Below, piece after piece: positions 1 to 4,520 of a DNA stretch of 5,579 nt. Position numbers and translations under genes: made by a program. This DNA comes from Alphaproteobacteria bacterium (GTDB taxonomy: Bacteria; Pseudomonadota; Alphaproteobacteria; Caulobacterales; Parvularculaceae): NCBI GenBank assembly GCA_030428745.1, contig JAUIEG010000205.1, forward strand, positions 1 through 5,579, written 5' to 3'. Each line of letters opens with the position of its first letter. Position 1 is the stretch's first letter. The notes under the pieces were generated by a model that saw only the letters and a list, made by a program, of their open reading frames with translations, did no database searches and was not told the DNA's origin.

Positions 1-64
1 AACCTCGCTCGCAACCAATATCGCTTTCGCTGCGTTCAAGGCGATATTGGTTGCGAGCGAGGTT
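1..64. repeat. Perfect 24-bp inverted repeat at window edge (probable fold-back artefact)
   Basis: Bases 1-24 are the exact reverse complement of bases 41-64, with a 16-nt spacer (25-40). The inner arm (41-64) is authentic dnaB sequence encoding TSLATNI right after the Walker A lysine. The outer arm (1-24) merely copies it in reverse. The outer end coincides with base 1, so the true arm may be longer. A 24-bp perfect palindrome inside a conserved ATPase domain that replaces the expected protein sequence is best explained by a chimeric fold-back read or an assembly hairpin at a contig end. The repeat itself is certain; its origin is inferred. Confidence 0.95.
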
Positions 65-747
65 TTGCCCATAGACGGGCGGCCGGCGAGAATGATGAGG
101 TCCGACGGATGAAGGCCGCCAAGCATGCGGTCGAAATCGCGAAGACCCGAGGAGACGCCCGCCAGGCCGCCATCGCGTTTGACGGCGGCGTTTGCGAGTT
201 CGATGGCTTCGGTGATCGCCGCGCGGAAACTTTTAAAGCCGCCGCCATATTTTCCGGTTTCCGCGAGTTTGTAGAGCGCCTGTTCTGCATCCTGCAATTG
301 TTGCGAGGGCGAGTCTTCGAGCGTTGCGATTTTCGCCCGCTCGGACATTTCCGATCCGATGGACATGAGCCCGCGGCAGACAGAGAGATCGAAAACAATC
401 TTGGCGTAATCGGTTGCGCCGGCGGTCGACGGCACGTTCGCCGCGAGCGTTTCAAGATAACGTTTGCCGCCTGCGTCGAGATAGCCCTGCTTCGTCGCCA
501 GATAAGTGTCGATCGTGACCGGCGAACCGAGGCGTCCCGAATTGATCAGGTCACCGGCCGCTTCAAAGATCAGCTGATGAACGGGGTCGAAAAAATGTTC
601 TGGTTTCAGAAAGGTCGAGACGCGGTAATAAATTTCGTTATCGAAAAGGATCGCGCCGAGTATCGCCTGCTCAGCGTCGAGACTTACGGGGAGTTTATCC
701 TCCGTGCCCTGATTTTTAGTAGGTGCATTGGTTGCGCCGTCGGCCAT
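1..747 (-). CDS. dnaB: Replicative DNA helicase DnaB, N-terminal part (runs off window)
   Basis: Hexameric helicase that unwinds DNA ahead of the replisome and recruits primase. Reading the minus strand from ATG at 745-747 gives 249 open codons to the window edge, with no stop. Seen directly: the N-terminal DnaB domain begins around residue 20 (LPVSLDAEQAILGAILFDNE, the usual 'xEAEQALLGAIL' block). A linker follows, then the RecA-like domain with GLRDFDRMLGGLHPSDLIIL (about 203-220) and Walker A GRPSMGKTS (222-230, catalytic Lys228). Walker B and the remaining C-terminal half lie outside the window. A weak Shine-Dalgarno AAGG (753-756) is 5 nt upstream of the ATG. The gene lies downstream of rplI in the same direction, but a strong terminator intervenes. 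Residues after about 242 (ILVASEV) come from the reverse-complement arm of an inverted repeat and do not look like DnaB, which should continue toward a FFSLEM-type segment. The identification is very secure; the last 7-8 codons are not trusted. Confidence 0.96.
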   Translation of the reverse strand, partial: MADGATNAPTKNQGTEDKLPVSLDAEQAILGAILFDNEIYYRVSTFLKPEHFFDPVHQLIFEAAGDLINSGRLGSPVTIDTYLATKQGYLDAGGKRYLETLAANVPSTAGATDYAKIVFDLSVCRGLMSIGSEMSERAKIATLEDSPSQQLQDAEQALYKLAETGKYGGGFKSFRAAITEAIELANAAVKRDGGLAGVSSGLRDFDRMLGGLHPSDLIILAGRPSMGKTSLATNIALNAAKAILVASEV

Positions 748-761
748 TCCGACCTTAGACC

Positions 762-796
762 AAAAAAAACACCGGCTGAGAAGACAGCCGGTGTTT
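762..796 (-). terminator. Rho-independent terminator after rplI, just upstream of dnaB
   Basis: The sequence shows a perfect 12-bp stem (767-778 pairing with 785-796) around a 6-nt loop (779-784). The stem includes CACCGGCTG. On the minus strand it is followed directly by eight T residues (762-769, the first three overlapping the foot of the stem). This is a textbook intrinsic terminator for the rpsF-rpsR-rplI transcript. On the plus strand the hairpin is followed by a T-rich stretch (799-804), so weak bidirectional action is possible, but no plus-strand gene needs it. The T tract ends only about 14 nt before the dnaB ATG. Confidence 0.9.
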
Positions 797-804
797 ATAT
801 TTTT

Positions 805-846
805 CCACCTTGAGGGTGGGGAGAGCGTTCGCTGTTGCAAACGCTC
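805..846 (-). other. Two small hairpins in the rplI-dnaB gap
   Basis: Besides the terminator, the 114-nt gap between rplI and dnaB contains a 7-bp stem GAGCGTT/AACGCTC (823-829 with 840-846, 10-nt loop). It also holds a 5-bp stem CCACC/GGTGG (805-809 with 815-819). Neither is followed by a T run on the minus strand. On the plus strand the first is followed by CTTTATGTTATTTTG, which could be a weak plus-strand terminator, but no plus-strand gene ends here. They may be 3'-end structure of the rplI mRNA. A function is not established. Confidence 0.35.
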
Positions 847-861
847 CTTTATGTTATTTTG

Positions 862-1461
862 TTATTCTTCGGTTTTTTCGTCGTCCGACGCTTCGACAGC
901 GTCCCCGGCGTTCTCATCGAAGAACTCAGGCGCGGCTTCTTCCGCCTGTTCTTGTTCGGCCTGATCTTCAGGACGGGCGAGGACGTTTTCACCGCGGGCC
1001 TGACGTTCGGCTTCATCTTCCGAGCGGGCGACGTTGATGTTGATCTTCACGTCGACTTCAGGATGGAGGACGACGCGGACCGGGCTTACGCCGAGCGCTT
1101 TCAATGGCTTGTCGAGACGCACTTGCGCGCGTTCGATGCTAAAGCCGCCTTCGGAAGCGGCTTCTGCGATATCGCGGCTCGAAACGGAGCCGTAAAGAAC
1201 GCCCATTTCCGAAGATTGGCGAATGATGACAAAGGACGCGCCGTCGATCTTGGCTGCGACCTGTTCAGCTTCCTTCTTGCGTTCGAGGTTGCGCGCTTCA
1301 AGATCGGCGCGTTGAGCCTCAAACACTTGTTTGTTATCGTCATTGGCGCGCAGCGCCTTTTTCTGAGGCAACAGGAAGTTCCGGGCGTAGCCGGCCTTCA
1401 CTTTGACGACGTCGCCCATCTGGCCGAGATTCTCGACCCGTTCGAGGAGAATGACATCCAT
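862..1461 (-). CDS. rplI: 50S ribosomal protein L9 (bL9) with long acidic tail
   Basis: Binds domain V of 23S rRNA near the base of the L1 stalk and projects from the large subunit. The 199-residue product carries the full L9 N-terminal domain. Its signature GQMGDVVKVKAGYARNFLLP is at about 13-32, followed by the charged connecting helix (about 40-72). The C-terminal domain (about 75-145) includes EMGVLYGSVSSRDIAEA. Residues from about 146 to 199 are an extra tail rich in Glu, Asp and Ala, so the protein is about 50 residues longer than E. coli L9 (149). Such tails are common in Alphaproteobacteria (family knowledge). ATG is at 1459-1461. Its Shine-Dalgarno GGAG (1470-1473) lies in the last codons of rpsR, 8 nt from the start, and only 5 nt separate the two genes, suggesting coupled translation. 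It is the last gene of the rpsF-rpsR-rplI operon and ends before the terminator at 762-796. Confidence 0.98.
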   Translation of the reverse strand: MDVILLERVENLGQMGDVVKVKAGYARNFLLPQKKALRANDDNKQVFEAQRADLEARNLERKKEAEQVAAKIDGASFVIIRQSSEMGVLYGSVSSRDIAEAASEGGFSIERAQVRLDKPLKALGVSPVRVVLHPEVDVKININVARSEDEAERQARGENVLARPEDQAEQEQAEEAAPEFFDENAGDAVEASDDEKTEE

Positions 1462-1466
1462 CGTGC

Positions 1467-1691
1467 TTACTCCGATACGTAAGGAAGAAGCGCAAGGAAA
1501 CGGGCGCGCTTGATGGCGCGCGCAAGTTCGCGCTGCTTCTTGTGAGAGACGGCGGAAATCCGCGACGGAACGATCTTGCCGCGTTCGGATACGAAACGCT
1601 GAAGCAGCTTCGGATCCTTGTAGTCGATCTTCGGCGCATTGTCGCCGGAGAACGGACAGGTTTTGCGGCGGCGGAAAAACGGTTTAGCCAT
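1467..1691 (-). CDS. rpsR: 30S ribosomal protein S18 (bS18)
   Basis: Small-subunit platform protein that pairs with S6 on the central domain of 16S rRNA. The 74-residue product is full length for the family (about 75) and strongly basic. Diagnostic blocks are FFRRRKTCPF (5-14), IDYKDPKLLQRFVSERGKI (22-40) and SRISAVSHKKQREL (43-56), followed by AIKRARFLALLPYV. One cysteine is present (Cys12); the sequence shows no Zn-binding Cys set. ATG is at 1689-1691, with AAGG at 1700-1703 placed 8 nt upstream. The gene starts 18 nt after rpsF and ends 5 nt before rplI, so it is the middle gene of one transcript. In many alphaproteobacteria a DUF2232 membrane-protein gene sits between rpsR and rplI (from memory); here there is no room for it. 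Confidence 0.98.
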   Translation of the reverse strand: MAKPFFRRRKTCPFSGDNAPKIDYKDPKLLQRFVSERGKIVPSRISAVSHKKQRELARAIKRARFLALLPYVSE

Positions 1692-1709
1692 GATTGATCC
1701 CTTTCCTCG

Positions 1710-2102
1710 TTACCGGCGGTCGCCGCGGTCGCGGCGGTCGCCACGATCTCCGCGATCACGATCGCCGCGGTCATTGCGGTCGCGGCGCGACAGCACCGGG
1801 GACGGCTCTTCATCATGTTCTTCGACACGCACGGTCAGGGCGCGCAAAATATCGTCATTGAGCTTTTCCTGGCGCTCAAGTTCGAAAATGGCGTCCGCGG
1901 GCGCTTCGATATTGAAGAGGCTGTAATGGCCTTTGCGGTTTTTTCTGATTTTGTACTGGAGATTGCGAAGGCCCCAATATTCGGACTTTGCAATCTTGCC
2001 GCCGTGGTCAGTGACGACCTTGGCGAGCGTTTCGGTCAGACCCTCGACCTGCGCGGGCGAGATATCCTGACGCGCAACAAAGATGTGTTCGTAAAGCGGC
2101 AT
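1710..2102 (-). CDS. rpsF: 30S ribosomal protein S6 (bS6) with Arg/Asp-rich tail
   Basis: Platform protein that forms a heterodimer with S18 on 16S rRNA. The S6 ferredoxin-like fold covers residues 1-97. It contains MPLYEHIFVARQDIS at the start, WGLRNLQYKIRKNRKGHY (43-60) and the end of the fold near LNDDILRALTVRVEEHDEEP (81-100). The remaining tail (106-130) is almost only Arg, Asp and Gly. At 130 residues it is close to E. coli S6 (135 or less). ATG is at 2100-2102, with a consensus Shine-Dalgarno AAGGAG (2111-2116) 8 nt upstream. It is the first gene of the operon with rpsR (18-nt gap) and rplI. It is preceded by a promoter and a structured leader, consistent with autoregulation by S6:S18 as known in other bacteria. 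Confidence 0.98.
   Translation of the reverse strand: MPLYEHIFVARQDISPAQVEGLTETLAKVVTDHGGKIAKSEYWGLRNLQYKIRKNRKGHYSLFNIEAPADAIFELERQEKLNDDILRALTVRVEEHDEEPSPVLSRRDRNDRGDRDRGDRGDRRDRGDRR
1713..1787 (-). repeat. Low-complexity repeat encoding the S6 C-terminal tail
   Basis: The 3' end of rpsF is an imperfect short-period repeat (GGTCGC / CGATC-like units on the plus strand) encoding residues 106-130. By count these are 12 Arg, 8 Asp, 4 Gly and 1 Asn, arranged as RGDRD/RGDR units, with net charge about +4. The repeats could change length by slippage. E. coli S6 instead ends in a glutamate tail added after translation (family knowledge). The role of this basic tail is unknown. Confidence 0.8.
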
Positions 2103-2242
2103 GTAGCCAGCTCCTTATAGGGCGACGGAGACTGTCCGGATCTGCTGGCGATCCGGCAAAGCCTGTGGCTCATGATGCTAAGGGACCATCCCTTGAACCC
2201 AGCCCGCTAAAGCTGAGCGCCCATGACCATCGCTCGTGAAGG
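2103..2242 (-). promoter_or_regulatory. Structured 5' leader of the rpsF operon (candidate S6:S18 autoregulatory RNA)
   Basis: Between the predicted transcription start (near 2241) and the rpsF ATG lies a leader of about 139 nt with no ORF of note. Three hairpins are visible on the minus strand. AAGGGA/TCCCTT has a 3-nt loop (2180-2194). AGCC/GGCT has a 3-nt loop (2160-2170). CCGGATC/GATCCGG has a 7-nt loop (2136-2156). The last ends 19 nt before the Shine-Dalgarno. In E. coli and many other bacteria the S6:S18 dimer binds a leader hairpin with a conserved CCG and represses its own operon. The position here fits and a CCG is present, but it sits in the stem as drawn, so the match is not proven by eye. 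The structure is seen; the function is inferred. Confidence 0.5.
2111..2116 (-). promoter_or_regulatory. Ribosome binding site of rpsF
   Basis: AAGGAG on the minus strand lies 8 nt before the rpsF ATG. It is the best Shine-Dalgarno match among the minus-strand genes and fixes the S6 start. It lies just 3' of the leader hairpin at 2136-2156, so structure there could control its access. Confidence 0.85.
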
Positions 2243-2247
2243 CGCGG

Positions 2248-2276
2248 GAGATAGCGGAGTGAGCGGCTTATTGCAA
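2248..2276 (-). promoter_or_regulatory. Promoter of the rpsF-rpsR-rplI operon
   Basis: On the minus strand TTGCAA (2271-2276) is followed by exactly 17 nt and TATCTC (2248-2253). This is a good housekeeping (RpoD-type) alphaproteobacterial -35/-10 pair, preceded by C as is common in that group. Transcription would begin near 2241. The -35 box starts 13 nt after the glycosyltransferase stop codon (TAG, 2289-2291), and no terminator-like stem with a T run separates them, so read-through from that gene is also possible. Confidence 0.6.
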
Positions 2277-2288
2277 GCGCGAAACAGG

Positions 2289-3317
2289 CTATTTCCCGCC
2301 GAACCAGCGGCTGAGGAGGGTCTCGAAAAAGGCGACGGTTCGGGCCTCGCTGCACTCGGTCGCGGCAAAGTCCTTAGCGGCCTCGCCAAGCCGGGCGGTG
2401 AGCGCCGGATCGCCCTCCAGCCGCCTAACTGCCGCGGCGAGGGCTGAAGCGTCTCCAGCGGGGGTGAGAAGTCCTGTCTCGCCGTCTGTGAGATAGTCGG
2501 CCGCTCCGGCGGCGTCAGTGACGATCTGGGCCTTGCCGAGATGCATGGCCCCCACGAGGCTCACAAGCCCGCACGGGGTCTCCCGCGAGCGCAAGGGGAC
2601 GATAGCGGCCCGTGCATGCTGGATGACGCCCCACGCCTCCTCGAAAGGCAGGTTGAACCGGACCTCAAGGTTTTCTGGCGGGGCCAGCCCGTCGAAATTA
2701 TGGGGCCGGGCGATGGCGATGAAGCGGGTGTCGGGAAGGGCCCGGGCCGCCTCGCACAGCACCGCATAGTCCCGCGCCTCACCGCCGAGGGCGGCAAAGT
2801 AGCCACCTTCGATGAGCCGGGGCTGGAGGCGGCTCAAGGGCGGGGCGACGCCCCAGGGCGCGCGCAGGAACCTGGCTCGATCAATCCCGAAGTAGTCGGC
2901 GTAAAGCCCTTGTTCCGCATCGGTAAAAACAGCGAAGGCGTCAACCTGCCTGAAGGCGCGGCCCATGACCGCCTTGCGCGGCCCGGTCGGCAGATCCGTG
3001 AAGTTGAACGAGAAGGCGAGGTGCTTTGCGTCGTTCTTCTTTGCGCCCGCCACCCACTCCGTCCAGGCGGTGATCCATGGGCCGTGACTCACAATCAGGT
3101 CGTAAGGCTGTCTGGCCGAATCTGACGCCAAGTGACGGGCGCCGCGCCAGCGGGCGCGAAACCGCGGATCGTTCCCCTGCTGAGCCATGGAATAGGCGGT
3201 CCAGTCGAGCTTTCTTCCGGCGATCTCGAAATCGGCGGGCATCAGGTCCCGGATCCAGGCCCAGTCCGGGTTGGAATTGTCGGAAATGTTGGCGATGCGC
3301 AGGGGCGGCTTGGTCAT
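2289..3317 (-). CDS. Glycosyltransferase, GT-B fold, GT4-like
   Basis: Predicted sugar transferase (nucleotide-sugar donor, acceptor unknown), with no signal peptide or membrane segment seen. With the ATG at 3315-3317 it has 342 residues. The N-terminal Rossmann half starts at LRIANISDNSNPDW (6-19). The second half starts at GGYFAALGGEARDYAVL (171-187), which fits a nucleotide-binding domain. The C-terminal motif SRETPCGLVSLVGAMHLGK (244-262) matches the EX7E region, but the second Glu is replaced by Gly256. DGETGLLTPAGDASAL (278-293) is typical of GT4 enzymes. The frame is open upstream to a TTG at 3450-3452 (387 residues). That start would overlap the fabD promoter and first codon and has no Shine-Dalgarno, so the ATG is preferred even though its own Shine-Dalgarno is also poor. 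The gene is clearly more GC-rich than its neighbours (four hand-counted 60-base lines, 72-78%). Not assigned to a named pathway; a role in surface polysaccharide is only a guess. Confidence 0.85.
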   Translation of the reverse strand: MTKPPLRIANISDNSNPDWAWIRDLMPADFEIAGRKLDWTAYSMAQQGNDPRFRARWRGARHLASDSARQPYDLIVSHGPWITAWTEWVAGAKKNDAKHLAFSFNFTDLPTGPRKAVMGRAFRQVDAFAVFTDAEQGLYADYFGIDRARFLRAPWGVAPPLSRLQPRLIEGGYFAALGGEARDYAVLCEAARALPDTRFIAIARPHNFDGLAPPENLEVRFNLPFEEAWGVIQHARAAIVPLRSRETPCGLVSLVGAMHLGKAQIVTDAAGAADYLTDGETGLLTPAGDASALAAAVRRLEGDPALTARLGEAAKDFAATECSEARTVAFFETLLSRWFGGK

Positions 3318-3384
3318 CAGCGGCTGATACCAGCGCTCGGGCGATCCAGCAAAAGAAACTGCAATATTTGGTGAGCGCCAATCC

Positions 3385-3413
3385 TTGCCCTTGCGGGCCA
3401 GCGTCGCTATGTC
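3385..3413 (+). promoter_or_regulatory. Promoter of fabD
   Basis: TTGCCC (3385-3390), a 17-nt spacer and TATGTC (3408-3413) form a good -35/-10 pair, with transcription expected near 3420 and a leader of about 32 nt before the fabD ATG. The promoter lies in the gap between fabD and the glycosyltransferase ATG at 3317, which supports the shorter start of the latter. It resembles the rpsF promoter (TTGCAA-N17-TATCTC). Confidence 0.55.
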
Positions 3414-3432
3414 CGCGGGCCTGATTAACTTT

Positions 3433-3438
3433 AAGGAG
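3433..3438 (+). promoter_or_regulatory. Ribosome binding site of fabD (long spacing)
   Basis: AAGGAG is a perfect Shine-Dalgarno core but stands 13 nt from the fabD ATG, longer than the usual 5-9. No in-frame start codon lies closer, and the protein start MTRAFVFPGQGSQ matches the family, so the ATG at 3452 holds. The spacer is almost purely G and C. Confidence 0.65.
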
Positions 3439-3451
3439 CGGCGGCGCGGCA

Positions 3452-4387
3452 ATGACGCGAGCTTTTGTATTTCCCGGACAAGGCAGCCAGGCGGTGGGCA
3501 TGGGCGCGAGCCTAGCCGACGCCTTTCCGGCGGCCCGTGAAGTCTTTGAAGAAGTAGACGAGGCCCTCGGCCAGAAGTTGTCGAAACTCATGCGTGAAGG
3601 CCCCATGGAGGAGCTGACGCTCACCGCCAATACGCAACCGGCGCTCATGGCCCATTCCATCGCCGTCATGCGCGTACTGGAGAGTGAGGCAGACGCTGAC
3701 ATCTCTAATGCTATGTTTGTCGCCGGGCATTCTCTTGGCGAATATTCAGCTCTGTGCGCCGCGCGGGCGATCAGTCTTGGCGATACGGCCAAACTTCTGC
3801 GCATTCGCGGTGAGGCGATGCAGGCGGCCGTTCCTGTTGGCGAGGGCGCCATGGCGGCGCTGATCGGCGTCGATCTCGAAGCGGCGCAAAAAGCCATAGA
3901 CGCGGCTAAAGGCGAGGGCGTTTGCGAAATCGCCAATGACAACGCGCCAGGCCAGGTGGTGATTTCCGGCGAGAAGGCCCGCGTTGAGGCTGTTTGCGCC
4001 GGCGCCAAGGAATTCGGCGCGAAGATCGCGAAATTGCTGCCGGTTTCGGCGCCGTTTCACTCGTCATTGATGACGCCCGCCGCTGAGCGCATGAAAGAAG
4101 CGCTGGCTGAAGTGAAAATTGTCGCCCCGGCGACGACATTGGTGGCCAATGTCACGGCGAAAGACGTCGCCAATCCGGCGTCTATCCGCGACCTTCTGGT
4201 GAAGCAGGTCACAGGCCGCGTGCGCTGGACCGAAAGCGTCAATCACATGACGGCTGAAGGTTGCGAACTCTTTATCGAAGTCGGCGCCGGCAAAGTTCTG
4301 TCCGGCCTGATCAGGCGCATCAATCGCGATGTGCAAACGCTCAATGTCAGCGAACCGGGCGATATCGACGGTTTTGTAAAAGCTTAA
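3452..4387 (+). CDS. fabD: Malonyl-CoA:ACP transacylase FabD
   Basis: Transfers malonyl from CoA to acyl carrier protein, supplying the extender unit of type II fatty acid synthesis in the cytoplasm. The 311-residue product is full length (E. coli 309). It shows the oxyanion-hole FPGQGSQ (7-13, Gln13), nucleophile GHSLGEYSA (92-100, Ser94), RIRG with substrate-carboxylate Arg119, ANDNAPGQVVISG (161-173), and catalytic His203 in SAPFHSSLM. These match Ser92, Arg117 and His201 of E. coli FabD. The C-terminus has the conserved FIEVGAGKVLSGLIRRI (274-290). ATG is at 3452-3454. It is transcribed away from the ribosomal operon. In many bacteria fabG and acpP follow fabD; here a convergent unrelated gene follows, so fabD seems to be transcribed alone. 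Identification is secure. Confidence 0.98.
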   Translation: MTRAFVFPGQGSQAVGMGASLADAFPAAREVFEEVDEALGQKLSKLMREGPMEELTLTANTQPALMAHSIAVMRVLESEADADISNAMFVAGHSLGEYSALCAARAISLGDTAKLLRIRGEAMQAAVPVGEGAMAALIGVDLEAAQKAIDAAKGEGVCEIANDNAPGQVVISGEKARVEAVCAGAKEFGAKIAKLLPVSAPFHSSLMTPAAERMKEALAEVKIVAPATTLVANVTAKDVANPASIRDLLVKQVTGRVRWTESVNHMTAEGCELFIEVGAGKVLSGLIRRINRDVQTLNVSEPGDIDGFVKA

Positions 4388-4431
4388 GGCGAATATCGTT
4401 ACGGGCAGACAGAGAAAGCCCCACGATCGAT

Positions 4432-4482
4432 AAGGTTCAGGGATCCTGGCGATTTCGCGCTATTGGCGGATCTCTGAACCTT
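4432..4482. repeat. Long hairpin between fabD and the convergent gene
   Basis: The arms 4432-4446 and 4468-4482 pair over 15 bp with a single G-T (G-U in RNA) position, around a 21-nt spacer that itself contains the small palindrome GCGATTTCGC. It lies 44 nt after the fabD stop and 38 nt before the stop of the opposite-strand gene, the expected place for a shared transcription end. Neither side has a T run, so it is not a classical intrinsic terminator. It could be a 3'-end stabilising stem, a factor-dependent end, or a dispersed repeat. The structure is certain; the role is inferred. Confidence 0.7.
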
Positions 4483-4520
4483 CGAAGTCAAATCGCTGAT
4501 TGCGATCAAGTATTCGGCGA

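Noticed and set aside
109..813. Plus-strand 234-residue open frame over the dnaB region
   Set aside because: It is antisense to a clear DnaB reading and shows no protein-like motif; a product of GC-rich codon structure.
835..1482. Plus-strand 215-residue open frame over rplI
   Set aside because: Mirror of the L9 gene on the opposite strand, which is unambiguous.
2541..3125. Plus-strand 194-residue open frame within the glycosyltransferase
   Set aside because: Antisense shadow of a high-GC gene; the opposite strand carries convincing GT motifs.
3425..3434. TTAACTTTAA as a possible CtrA site before fabD
   Set aside because: CtrA sites need TTAA-N7-TTAA; here the spacing is 2, and the second half overlaps the ribosome binding site.
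2941..4008. Minus-strand 355-residue open frame spanning the glycosyltransferase start and half of fabD
   Set aside because: It is out of frame with both well-identified proteins and rich in Ala/Ser/Arg/Pro with no conserved motif.
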